DNA from: an uncultured Agathobaculum sp.
GTDB lineage: Bacteria > Bacillota > Clostridia > Oscillospirales > Butyricicoccaceae
Assembly: GCF_944380985.1 (NCBI RefSeq)
Contig: NZ_CALWJJ010000011.1
Location: 1 to 52,974, forward strand
Direction: 5' to 3'
Length of the DNA: 52,974 nt
Under the pieces are notes generated by a model. That model saw only the letters and a list, made by a program, of their open reading frames with translations, had not been told where the DNA came from and searched no databases. Position 1 is the first letter of the stretch; each line of letters begins with the position of its first letter. Both the position numbers and the translations under genes were made by a program. Shown here piece by piece: positions 33,047-39,789 of the stretch.

Positions 33047-33735
33047 TGCTCAAACTGGCCTCCTTTCGGGGTGGTCGGCTCAGGGGCAGCCTCCAGCTCG
33101 TCCTCCCAGCGGCGGGCGTTGAGCCATGTCGCAGGGTACGGGATAAACTGTCCGCCATCTTTCGTCCACTCGGGCAGGCGCTTTTGCCAGTCCAGCGCCC
33201 GCAGCATGGCCTCCACCAGCGCCGCGTCGGGGTTTAGCTTTGCAAATGCCTTTCTGGCATCGGCCTTGCTCACCTTGCGTGGATACGCGCCCCAAAAGCG
33301 GTCGAAAAGGGGGAGTATATCTGTGTTACCAACTGTACTGTTACCAACTGTTCCTTTAATACATTTCTGAGATTTGGGAAATGCATTTCCCAAATCTCCG
33401 TCACTCATTCCCGTTTTTTCATAAATGCATTTCACGGAATCGGTAATTGTGTATGACAGCGTTCGGTCACGTGGATCGGTGCAGTAATTTGCGGTCAGTA
33501 TCGCGCCTTTTTTGCGACAGTTGCGGATCACGGTTTCCAGCTGGCTGGGCGTCCAAAAATCAAATATCTCCCGCAATGCTTTCATGCTGTTATATGACCA
33601 ATAGCGGCCGTCATGCAGATTGCGCCCGTTCTTCTCGTTGACCCGGCACCAGAAGTACAGCTGGTGGATAAACACCGCTTCAGATAGGCCGTACTCGGCA
33701 GCGCAGTCGGTGTTGAACTGGTAAGTGAAGCTCAT
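33040..33735 (-). CDS. Phage replication initiation / helicase-loader-like protein
   Basis: This 231-residue protein begins with a winged-helix replisome-organiser domain (GLSEAVFIHQLYFWC and GRYWSYNSMKALREIFDFWT, about residues 16-62). After a linker it ends with a helical FDRFWGAYPRKVSKADARKA region and WEDELEAAPEP tail seen in phage helicase-loading proteins. It would bring the DnaB-like helicase encoded just downstream to the phage origin. It overlaps both neighbouring genes by a few bases. Confidence 0.8.
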   Translation of the reverse strand: MSFTYQFNTDCAAEYGLSEAVFIHQLYFWCRVNEKNGRNLHDGRYWSYNSMKALREIFDFWTPSQLETVIRNCRKKGAILTANYCTDPRDRTLSYTITDSVKCIYEKTGMSDGDLGNAFPKSQKCIKGTVGNSTVGNTDILPLFDRFWGAYPRKVSKADARKAFAKLNPDAALVEAMLRALDWQKRLPEWTKDGGQFIPYPATWLNARRWEDELEAAPEPTTPKGGQFEQW

Positions 33736-34115
33736 ACGCCACCACCTTTCGCGCAGGGCGATGAGGCCAGCATGCGTTTGGATTTGATCCTGCCGCGCTC
33801 TCGCAATTTGCTTAGTTTATTCTTAACTTTCAGGGGCGGCAACCCCATTTCCTCGGCGATGGCCGCAATCGGTTGCATCTCATCGTACAGCGCGATCAAC
33901 TGCGCCTCCATCCTAGGCGTCCAGTGCAGGGTTTTCCGCGGGCGCTTACGGCGCACCGTACACAGCGGTGTTTCCGGCAGGTCGAGGGCGCGCTCGATGT
34001 CCTGCCGGGTACAAGCGTACAGATCAGCCAGGATGCCGATCTGCTTTTTCTGGCTGGCGGCGTTGCGATAGTCGGCCTGGATGTCGGCCAGCTCTGTGGG
34101 CGAAAAACACCTCAC
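33732..34115 (-). CDS. Phage HTH-type early protein
   Basis: This 127-residue protein contains two helix-turn-helix-like stretches, KQIGILADLYACTRQDIERA and MQPIAAIAEEMGLPPLKVKN, the second as in SANT/Myb-like or sigma-70 region 4-like phage proteins (WTPRMEAQLIALYDEM). It is probably a DNA-binding early protein; the exact role is unknown. The GTG start overlaps the preceding stop (GTGA). Confidence 0.65.
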   Translation of the reverse strand: MRCFSPTELADIQADYRNAASQKKQIGILADLYACTRQDIERALDLPETPLCTVRRKRPRKTLHWTPRMEAQLIALYDEMQPIAAIAEEMGLPPLKVKNKLSKLRERGRIKSKRMLASSPCAKGGGV

Positions 34116-34225
34116 CGGCGCCGCCTCCTCTCGATAGGCCGGTGCAGCAACCGCTGTACCAGCAAGCTAAGCGCCATCAATACACAGCCCGCGGACAGCG
34201 CCGCGAGCAGATACCAAATCATCAT
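34112..34225 (-). CDS. 37-residue membrane peptide
   Basis: MMIWYLLAALSAGCVLMALS with a second hydrophobic half and an HRPIERRRRR tail gives one transmembrane helix with a basic cytoplasmic end. GGAGAGGATGG is upstream, and 4-nt overlaps with both neighbours support translation. Function unknown. Confidence 0.55.
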   Translation of the reverse strand: MMIWYLLAALSAGCVLMALSLLVQRLLHRPIERRRRR

Positions 34226-34458
34226 GCAGCACCATCCTCTCCAATAATGGCGGTGCATAGAATGGCAAGGCCGAGCGTGAGCAGCGGTAACGCGCTCAAA
34301 AAAGACAGCGTACCGCCGTCCACGAGCGCAGCCCCGCAAATCATAAGGCCAAACCCCAATGCAAAGCGGCGAGCCTGACGTGCCTGTCTACGCTCACCTG
34401 ACGCGGCGTACCGCCCTTTGGAGGGCATGTCCAGCCGCCTAACAGCATTTGTTTTCAT
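34222..34458 (-). CDS. Small phage membrane protein
   Basis: This 78-residue protein has a basic N-terminal half (SGERRQARQARRFALG) and a hydrophobic C-terminal half with two helices (GLMICGAALVDGG, LLTLGLAILCTAIIG). GGAAAGGAC precedes ATG 34458. It overlaps the next gene by 4 nt. No function can be assigned. Confidence 0.55.
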   Translation of the reverse strand: MKTNAVRRLDMPSKGRYAASGERRQARQARRFALGFGLMICGAALVDGGTLSFLSALPLLTLGLAILCTAIIGEDGAA

Positions 34459-34528
34459 GTTTTTTGTCCTTTCCACCGGCGCCGCCCGCTTGACAGCGCC
34501 GGACTTTTTCGTTATTATGTATACAAGG

Positions 34529-34837
34529 TTAATTTTCCTTGCACTCGTCGGTGGTTCCAGCACCGTCGGGTGCTTTTTTTATGCCCAATATGTCAATCAG
34601 GCAGACAGTTGCGGTATTTTGCCCCTCCGGTATGCCGTAAGCAGCCTTACGCTCTGGCCGGTGCGTTACGATCTCGGACACCGTCCGACTAAGGTTTTTC
34701 GCAATCTGCTGCTTGATTTGCTCCCACTCCGCAGGATTGATCACCAGATTACCGTCAAAATCACGTACCGGCACGATTGTTCCATCTGGCCGGATCAGCT
34801 CGCTGCGGCCGCGCAGCGGCTTGCTCTTGCCTGCCAT
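34529..34837 (-). CDS. Phage early protein of unknown function
   Basis: This 102-residue soluble protein (KSKPLRGRSELIRPDGTIVP, FDGNLVINPAEWEQIKQQIA, ending GIKKAPDGAGTTDECKEN) belongs to no family I recognise. The start is fixed by GGAGG 7 nt before ATG 34837; the in-frame extension to 35167 overlaps the XRE gene and is spurious. Confidence 0.6.
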   Translation of the reverse strand: MAGKSKPLRGRSELIRPDGTIVPVRDFDGNLVINPAEWEQIKQQIAKNLSRTVSEIVTHRPERKAAYGIPEGQNTATVCLIDILGIKKAPDGAGTTDECKEN

Positions 34838-34877
34838 ATATACACCTCCTCGCCATAATGTATTCAGTGGGGCTTGA

Positions 34878-35333
34878 CTACCTTTCCGTCTTCGTGATCC
34901 CGGCGATTGCCGCCATCTCGGCCAGATAGGCGCGGCGCAACATGCGGCGCTGGATCGCCTTGAACCGCTCATATTCAGCATCATCGATCTTGCGATCCAG
35001 GGCGATCCGCGCCAAATCATGCGCATCCTGACGCTCCTGCTCCCAATCCTCGGCCTCAAGGCTGACTTCCAGCGCCAGCTGTTGCAGTTCAACATCGCTC
35101 TCCGGCCGGTGCCATACACAGCCCAGCGGACAGCGATTGCAGTAATGTCCGTGCAGCCAAGGGGCAAAATACAGGTCGGCCATCTGTGCGACCTTTTCGG
35201 GCGACGGATTGCGGGTCTCCTGCTCGATGTCCTGCAAGCACCGCACCGACCAACCCAGTCGCTCCGCTGCGGCTTCCTGCGTCAAACCCGCACCCTCGCG
35301 GGCACTCTGGTAGATATTCTGATAGTGCTGCAT
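34878..35333 (-). CDS. XRE-family regulator with Cys motif
   Basis: This 151-residue protein has an N-terminal helix-turn-helix (AGLTQEAAAERLGWSVRCLQ, then DIEQETRNPSPEKVAQMADL) followed by a Cys-rich HYCNRCPLGC motif and a long helical charged region. It is probably a phage early regulator. It is transcribed with the Cro-like gene upstream. Confidence 0.75.
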   Translation of the reverse strand: MQHYQNIYQSAREGAGLTQEAAAERLGWSVRCLQDIEQETRNPSPEKVAQMADLYFAPWLHGHYCNRCPLGCVWHRPESDVELQQLALEVSLEAEDWEQERQDAHDLARIALDRKIDDAEYERFKAIQRRMLRRAYLAEMAAIAGITKTER

Positions 35334-35376
35334 CGTGGTTTCTCATCCCTTTCCGTGCTATAATGCAGGCATAAGA

Positions 35377-35592
35377 TCAGATTGCGATCTGCGTCGGCTC
35401 GTCCGCGTACAGGTCATCGACGGTGCAGCCGAGGAAGGATGCAATCAGTGGCAGTAAGCGTGGACGCGGGTATGCTCCTTCTACCTCCCATTTGGCGACC
35501 GTGCTGCGGTCAACGCCCAACGAGTCCGCCATGGCCTGTTGCGTCGCGCCGATCGCTTCACGTTTGGCTTGGATAGCTTTCGTATCGCTCAC
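35377..35592 (-). CDS. Cro-like XRE regulator
   Basis: This 71-residue single-domain helix-turn-helix protein (GATQQAMADSLGVDRSTVAK, WEVEGAYPRPRLLPLIASFL) is first gene of the minus-strand early operon. It starts at GTG with AAAGGGG immediately upstream. It faces the repressor gene across a divergent promoter region with palindromic operators, the classical position of a Cro-type protein. Confidence 0.85.
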   Translation of the reverse strand: MSDTKAIQAKREAIGATQQAMADSLGVDRSTVAKWEVEGAYPRPRLLPLIASFLGCTVDDLYADEPTQIAI

Positions 35593-35620
35593 CCCCTTTA
35601 TTTCTTATTTTTCATCTACA

Positions 35621-35732
35621 TGAAGATTCTTCATCTTTATTCTTGTATTATAGGAGATGTTTTTTCACATGTCAATATAAAATATGATTTTTCTTCACTT
35701 TTCTTGAAATGTGAAGAATCTTCCCTTACAAT
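35621..35732. promoter_or_regulatory. Divergent prophage promoters with palindromic operators
   Basis: Minus strand: TTGACA (35675-35670) and TATAAT (35652-35647), 17 bp apart, a full consensus early promoter. Plus strand: TTGAAA (35704-35709) and TACAAT (35727-35732), 17 bp apart, for the repressor. Operator-like palindromes are TGAAGA-T-TCTTCA (35621-35633), just downstream of the early start point, and GAAGA-A-TCTTC (35713-35723), filling the spacer of the repressor promoter. A further TTCTTCAC...GTGAAGAA inverted pair lies around 35692-35718. Confidence 0.85.
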
Positions 35733-35749
35733 AGAGACGAGGTGATACC

Positions 35750-36109
35750 GTGAATAAATTACGAATTGTACGGGATTCCGATCCCCGCAAGCTCACACAA
35801 AAGGATATTGCGGCTTTTCTCGGTGTCGACCGGAGCACATACAATAAATATGAGACAGGCGACAGTGAGCCGAATTTTGATACAATTTGCCGTTTGGCTG
35901 ACTTTTTCGGTGTCTCCGTTGAGTATTTGATGGGGCGTCCAGGCGCAACAAAAAGGCCGCTCACATCCGAAGACATGAGCGGCCTGACAGAAAAGCAGAT
36001 TAAGATTTTGGAATTGATGGGTGAGCTCCCTGAGCAGGATCAAGATGACCTGCTTCAGCAAGCCGAATATCGTATTTGGCTAAAACGTCAGAAAGAATCT
36101 GGTCAGTAA
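35750..36109 (+). CDS. CI-like prophage repressor (XRE family)
   Basis: This 119-residue repressor has an N-terminal helix-turn-helix (KLTQKDIAAFLGVDRSTYNK, YETGDSEPNFDTICRLADFF) and a short acidic helical C-terminus without a peptidase domain. It therefore lacks the self-cleavage module of lambda CI and would need another route of inactivation. GTG start after GAGGTG. Its own promoter contains an operator palindrome, indicating autoregulation. Its 3' end is overlapped by an antisense SOS-controlled gene. Confidence 0.87.
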   Translation: MNKLRIVRDSDPRKLTQKDIAAFLGVDRSTYNKYETGDSEPNFDTICRLADFFGVSVEYLMGRPGATKRPLTSEDMSGLTEKQIKILELMGELPEQDQDDLLQQAEYRIWLKRQKESGQ

Positions 36110-36164
36110 TTTCCGTATCGGCTTGTTTCAGCAATTCTTTCATGCGTTGCTGTTGTTCTGTCAT
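36000..36164 (-). CDS. SOS-controlled 54-residue protein antisense to the repressor 3' end
   Basis: The frame encodes MTEQQQRMKELLKQADTEIT, then DQILSDVLAKYDIRLAEAGH and a short tail, an amphipathic helical protein without known relatives. GGAAAGGTGG lies about 8 nt before the ATG. Upstream is a complete promoter with a LexA-type box over the start point. The last 110 nt run antisense through the end of the repressor gene. It could be an antirepressor, or its RNA could reduce repressor expression when DNA is damaged; both are hypotheses. Confidence 0.65.
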   Translation of the reverse strand: MTEQQQRMKELLKQADTEITDQILSDVLAKYDIRLAEAGHLDPAQGAHPSIPKS

Positions 36165-36186
36165 CTGAACCCACCTTTCCAAAAAT

Positions 36187-36237
36187 CGAACGTATGTTCG
36201 TTTTATTAAGAATACACCATATTTTGATTTTTGGCAA
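36187..36237 (-). promoter_or_regulatory. SOS-regulated promoter with LexA box
   Basis: On the minus strand TTGCCA (36237-36232) and TATTCT (36214-36209) are 17 bp apart. CGAACGTATGTTCG (36187-36200, plus-strand reading) matches the Gram-positive LexA consensus CGAACRNRYGTTYG at every position and covers the expected start point. Confidence 0.85.
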
Positions 36238-36314
36238 GAGGGAATTCGATATATAGTAATATTACACAAAATGTAGGTGTTCAATTTGAATACCTAAATA
36301 AAGGGGGGGATCAT

Positions 36315-36692
36315 ATGTTCTGTCGAGAATGCGGCAAACTGCTTTTGGAAGGCATCCGGTTTTGTCCGGATTGCGGAACATCGGTTGCGGTCGATAGCGC
36401 CACAGGTAGCTCCACTAAGGACAACACTTCACCTTTATGCACGCTCACCATCGACCGTGCAAGTCAAGTATATTTAATTAACCCTCCAGTAAAGGTAATA
36501 ATTGATAATTCCATTCGCTTTTCCATTGCTAATGGACAGACACAGAGCGTTCAGCTAACCGCCGGCAAACACATCATACAATTTAAGTGCTCATTACGCT
36601 CCACTCGGGTAGATATTAATATTAGCAAAGATACACTAATCGAGTTAATCTGGGATCACATAAGCGGCAAACTGACCACTAAGATCACCTGA
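36315..36692 (+). CDS. Zinc-ribbon protein with beta-rich C-terminus
   Basis: This 125-residue protein starts with a zinc ribbon CRECGKLLLEGIRFCPDCG (residues 3-21), followed by a Ser/Thr linker and a beta-strand-rich domain with evenly spaced hydrophobic segments (LTAGKHIIQFKCSLRS). AAGGGGGGG precedes ATG 36315. It lies in the lysogeny-accessory region between repressor and integrase, where genes altering the host usually sit. Function unknown. Confidence 0.65.
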   Translation: MFCRECGKLLLEGIRFCPDCGTSVAVDSATGSSTKDNTSPLCTLTIDRASQVYLINPPVKVIIDNSIRFSIANGQTQSVQLTAGKHIIQFKCSLRSTRVDINISKDTLIELIWDHISGKLTTKIT

Positions 36693-36752
36693 ATACGAAC
36701 CGGCATGGCGTCAAAATTAAATATAATTAATTATGGAAGAGGGGGAAACTCT

Positions 36753-37829
36753 ATGGATTTCATCGATCAGCTAAAGCAGTTTTCCAAGCGTGTTGAGTCA
36801 TTGAAGGATACTGTTCACACGGAAGAAGCCACAAAAACCTCGCTAATTATGCCGTTCTTCGCAATGCTGGGTTACGATGTGTTCAATCCGCAGGAATTTG
36901 TTCCAGAGTTCACGGCAGATGTAGGCATCAAAAAAGGTGAAAAAGTCGATTATGCCATTATTATGAATGATACACCCGCGATTCTCGTGGAATGTAAGGC
37001 CGCATCCGAGAATTTGGAAAGGCACGATTCGCAGTTATTTCGCTATTTCGGTACGACCTCGGCAAAATTTGCCATTCTTACCAATGGCATTATTTATCGA
37101 TTTTATACCGATCTTGAGGATGCAAACCGCATGGATGAGACTCCTTTCCTCGAAGTTAATATGCTGGATATTAAAGATAATCAAGTACCAGAGCTTAAAA
37201 AGTTCAGCAAAACGGTTTTTGACATCGATACAATTTTCGATACTGCATCCCGCTTGAAATATGCCAACCAGTTCCGCGAAATACTAAATGCACAACTGGA
37301 ATCCCCCTCCGACGATTTTGTTCGGCTGTTTCTGCAAGACGTTTATTCCAGCCCAAAGACCCAGTCTGTTATCGAAAAATTTCGACCGATTGTGAAAAAA
37401 TCGCTCAATGATTTTATTAGCGAAATACTAAATGAGAAACTAAAAACCGCACTTGGATCATCTGAGCTTAGCATGTCCACCGATCGTGAACGCACTGCTG
37501 ATGCCGATAGCATCGACGCTACGCCCGAAAAAAAATCCACAATTGTTACGACTGAGGAGGAATTAGAGGCATACTTCATTGTAAAAAACATGCTCAGCGA
37601 CGTTGTGCCGCACTCGGATATTACATACAAAGATACTGAGTCCTACATTAATGTGCTGTACAGAGGAAATACGCGCAAATGGATCTGTCGACTGCGCCTC
37701 ACCGGAAGTCAAAAACTGCTGATCATTCCCGATGAAAATAAGAAAGACATCAAATATCCGATAAATGATATTTATGAGCTAAACGGATTTAAAGAGCAAC
37801 TAATAGAAGTTCTTAAGCGATATGTTTGA
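36753..37829 (+). CDS. HsdR N-terminal-like PD-(D/E)xK nuclease domain protein
   Basis: This 358-residue protein begins with an HSDR_N_2-type domain. EATKTSLIMPFFAMLGYDVF is followed by the nuclease core KVDYAIIMNDTPAILVECKA, with Asp, Glu and Lys in the D...ExK pattern, and QLFRYFGTTSAKFAILTNGI. The C-terminal part (about residues 260-358) contains a separate small domain ending EQLIEVLKRYV. No helicase motifs are present, so this is not a complete type I restriction subunit. Its place between repressor and integrase suggests expression in the lysogen and possibly a defence or superinfection role. GAAGAGGGGG precedes ATG 36753. Confidence 0.78.
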   Translation: MDFIDQLKQFSKRVESLKDTVHTEEATKTSLIMPFFAMLGYDVFNPQEFVPEFTADVGIKKGEKVDYAIIMNDTPAILVECKAASENLERHDSQLFRYFGTTSAKFAILTNGIIYRFYTDLEDANRMDETPFLEVNMLDIKDNQVPELKKFSKTVFDIDTIFDTASRLKYANQFREILNAQLESPSDDFVRLFLQDVYSSPKTQSVIEKFRPIVKKSLNDFISEILNEKLKTALGSSELSMSTDRERTADADSIDATPEKKSTIVTTEEELEAYFIVKNMLSDVVPHSDITYKDTESYINVLYRGNTRKWICRLRLTGSQKLLIIPDENKKDIKYPINDIYELNGFKEQLIEVLKRYV

Positions 37830-37832
37830 CTT

Positions 37833-37875
37833 AATAGCAGACCACAACCGAACACCGGCCTTGTGGTCTGCTATT
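37833..37875 (+). terminator. Terminator between accessory gene and integrase
   Basis: AATAGCAGACCACAA (37833-37847) and its exact complement (37861-37875) form a 15-bp stem with a 13-nt loop and a short T-run. It isolates the integrase from upstream transcription. Confidence 0.85.
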
Positions 37876-37891
37876 TTCCGCTATTGCAAAT

Positions 37892-37905
37892 CGAACATAC
37901 GTTCT
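37892..37905 (+). promoter_or_regulatory. LexA-type box upstream of the integrase
   Basis: CGAACATACGTTCT matches the Gram-positive SOS-box consensus except at the last base. It lies 28 bp before the integrase ATG and immediately after the preceding terminator, where the integrase promoter must be; no clear -35/-10 pair was identified. Confidence 0.75.
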
Positions 37906-37932
37906 GTAAGCATGAAAAGGAGGGCTGCATCC

Positions 37933-39402
37933 ATGTCATCTACACCCCCCGAGCTACGCATCGGCGCAGCCTACATCCGTGTGTCCACGGATGATCAGCT
38001 CGAATACTCGCCCGAGTCACAGCTGGATAAAATCCAATCCTACGCCAAGGCAAACGGCATCGTTGTTCCCCCCGAATTTGTCTTCATGGAGGAAGAGGGC
38101 CGCAGCGGTCGCTCCACCAAAAAGCGCACCGAGTTCAACCGTATGATCGGCACTGCCAAGCGCAAGCCAAAGCCGTTCGACGTGTTGCTGCTCTGGAAGT
38201 TCAGCCGCTTTGCCCGCTCGCGCGAAGACAGCATCCTGTACAAATCCATGCTGCGGCGCGATCTGGGCATTGAGGTCGTGTCGGTATCCGAGCCGATCGG
38301 CGAAGATAAAATGTCGATACTCATCGAGGCAATGATCGAGGCAATGGACGAATACTACTCGATCAACCTGGCCGAGGAAGTCCGGCGCGGTATGACACAG
38401 CGCGCCAAACAGGGCAAGCCGAACACCTACGCGCCGATCGGCTACCGCATGCAAGACGGCGACTATATCCCTGACCCAGACACTGCACCCATCGTGCGCA
38501 AGGTCTACGAGGATTTTGTCAGTGGCCGCGGCCTGCTGCAAATCTCGCATGCATTGACCACGCTTGGCGTGCGCACGCGCTTTGGCAATCCGATCGACAA
38601 CCGCGGGATCAAGTATATTCTGCGCAACCCGGTATACATCGGCAAGGTGCGCTGGACGCCCACCGGCCGCACGCACCGCATGTGGAATAATCCCGAAACG
38701 CTTGTAATCGACGCCGGACACGAGCCGCTGGTATCGCGCGCGCTGTACGACCAGGCACAGGCCATGCTGGACGAACGCGAGCAACGGTATGGACGGTACA
38801 GCCGCGAAGATGGCCAGCCATTTGCGCTCAAAGGGCTGGTACGCTGCTCGTGCTGCGGGGCGACGCTCACCCGGCAGAAGGGCCGCGCCGACGGCAAAGG
38901 CGGACCATCGCTGCAATGCCATAACTACGCCAAAGGGCGGTGCCCCGAGTCGCACAGTATCCAGATTGCCAAACTCACCACGGCAGTGCTGGAGCAGATC
39001 ACGGAGGATTTCCGGCGACTGGATTTCGCCATCCTGTCTGCGGACGGGCAGCAAATCAAAAGCAGTAACAGCGCTGCCCTCCTCGCCCGGCAGATTGCCC
39101 GCGAGGAGCAAAAGCTCGAGCGTATCCGCGACGCTTACGAGGGGGGTGTAGACACGCTGGAGGAATACCGCCAGCGCAAGGCGGCGATCGAGCAGCGCAT
39201 CGCCGCCTTGCGAGCGAGTGCACCGCCGCCTGCCGAGCCAATCTCCCCCGCCGAGTTTGCCGCTGCCCATGCAGCCGACCTCAAAAGGCTCAAAGACCCG
39301 GACGGCGATCCCACCGAACAGAATGAGGTCCTGCGCGGGTTTGTCCGGCAGATCATTTTCGATCGCAAAAACAGTGGATTTGTGATACAATACTATTTAT
39401 GA
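37933..39402 (+). CDS. Large serine integrase of the cotJC element
   Basis: This 489-residue phage-type serine recombinase starts its catalytic domain with IGAAYIRVSTDDQLEYSPES (catalytic Ser at about residue 18). FDVLLLWKFSRFARSREDSI and the recombinase domain NPVYIGKVRW follow, then a zinc ribbon CSCCGATLTRQKG, coiled-coil segments and a C-terminal DNA-binding end. All key residues are intact. AAAGGAGGG lies 7 nt before ATG 37933. It lies 36 bp from attR and is the enzyme expected to excise the element at the GGCCC core. Excision would also require a directionality factor, not identified. Confidence 0.93.
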   Translation: MSSTPPELRIGAAYIRVSTDDQLEYSPESQLDKIQSYAKANGIVVPPEFVFMEEEGRSGRSTKKRTEFNRMIGTAKRKPKPFDVLLLWKFSRFARSREDSILYKSMLRRDLGIEVVSVSEPIGEDKMSILIEAMIEAMDEYYSINLAEEVRRGMTQRAKQGKPNTYAPIGYRMQDGDYIPDPDTAPIVRKVYEDFVSGRGLLQISHALTTLGVRTRFGNPIDNRGIKYILRNPVYIGKVRWTPTGRTHRMWNNPETLVIDAGHEPLVSRALYDQAQAMLDEREQRYGRYSREDGQPFALKGLVRCSCCGATLTRQKGRADGKGGPSLQCHNYAKGRCPESHSIQIAKLTTAVLEQITEDFRRLDFAILSADGQQIKSSNSAALLARQIAREEQKLERIRDAYEGGVDTLEEYRQRKAAIEQRIAALRASAPPPAEPISPAEFAAAHAADLKRLKDPDGDPTEQNEVLRGFVRQIIFDRKNSGFVIQYYL

Positions 39403-39430
39403 AAGCAGATAGCAGACGCTATCTGCTTTT
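39402..39430 (+). terminator. Integrase terminator, overlapping the truncated cotJC end
   Basis: AAAGCAGATAGC (39402-39413) and GCTATCTGCTTT (39418-39429) form a perfect 12-bp stem with loop AGAC and end in a T-run. On the opposite strand the TAG inside this hairpin terminates the truncated CotJC. Confidence 0.85.
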
Positions 39431-39532
39431 GATATTCGGCCCGCCAAGCTGGGTAATGACAATCTTAGCGGTCTGCGGATCGGGCTGCTTGATATTGACC
39501 GGGAACTGTAAGCGTTTATCGTATGACCACAT
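39419..39532 (-). pseudogene. cotJC: cotJC 5' part, truncated by the element
   Basis: The frame begins MWSYDKRLQFPVNIKQPDP and continues TAKIVITQLGGP, the classical N-terminus of CotJC, then diverges into NIKSR and a TAG supplied by the element. The divergence falls exactly at the GGCCC core (39438-39442). The ATG has AAGGAG upstream and overlaps the cotJB stop. It can produce only a 37-residue peptide unless the element is removed. Confidence 0.93.
39438..39442. other. attR core of the cotJC element
   Basis: Plus strand reads TATTC-GGCCC-GCCAA: element on the left, cotJC 5' part on the right. The five bases are identical to attL, and the reading phase is the same. Confidence 0.88.
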
Positions 39533-39789
39533 TAGTTATCCTCTCCTTCCCACGGCCAAGGATCATCGATCCAGCGCCAGCGCCCAATACGGGTATCCAC
39601 CTCGCGGGCAGTCAGCGGACCGAACGCATCCTCATATTCAGCGGCCGCCTGGTCAAACGCGGTGCGCATCTCGCTGTAATAGGCAAGCGCAGCCGTGTTT
39701 TCCGGGTGTCCATCCAGGAATTCAATCGCGTCGACGAGCGCAAAATCATACATGCGCACCCGTCCGAGCAGTTTTTCCCGTTCACTCAT
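39532..39789 (-). CDS. cotJB: Spore coat protein CotJB
   Basis: This 85-residue protein fits CotJB: YDFALVDAIEFLDGHPENTA, YSEMRTAFDQAAAEYEDAFG, then PLTAREVDTR and the conserved C-terminal WRWIDDPWPWEGE. CotJ proteins are made in the mother cell under sigma-E and lie in the inner coat. It overlaps cotJA and cotJC by a few bases, so the three are one operon. Confidence 0.93.
   Translation of the reverse strand: MSEREKLLGRVRMYDFALVDAIEFLDGHPENTAALAYYSEMRTAFDQAAAEYEDAFGPLTAREVDTRIGRWRWIDDPWPWEGEDN

Larger units (their letters stand above)
23746..39442. mobile_element. Prophage-derived cotJC-intervening element (skin-like)
   Basis: The element occupies 15,692 bp (23746-39437, plus the second core copy 39438-39442). 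It interrupts cotJC; both junctions contain GGCCC (plus strand), and fusion of the flanks restores LGGPDGELGAS in the same codon phase. It carries a serine integrase adjacent to one junction and an inducible-prophage-type regulatory region with SOS boxes. It also carries replication genes, a restriction-modification system and remnants of head, tail and lysis genes, several fused to one another or frameshifted. It probably cannot form particles. Related developmental elements are known in other sporulation genes (skin in sigK, SP-beta in spsM); excision here is inferred. Confidence 0.93.

Noticed and set aside
36231..36314. Upstream start for the zinc-ribbon gene at 36231
   Set aside because: It overlaps the SOS promoter region; a strong AAGGGGGGG site fixes the start at 36315.
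38017..39390. Long minus-strand open frame of 457 codons opposite the integrase
   Set aside because: It is the mirror of a GC-rich gene in a permissive frame; the plus strand has clear integrase motifs and a ribosome site.
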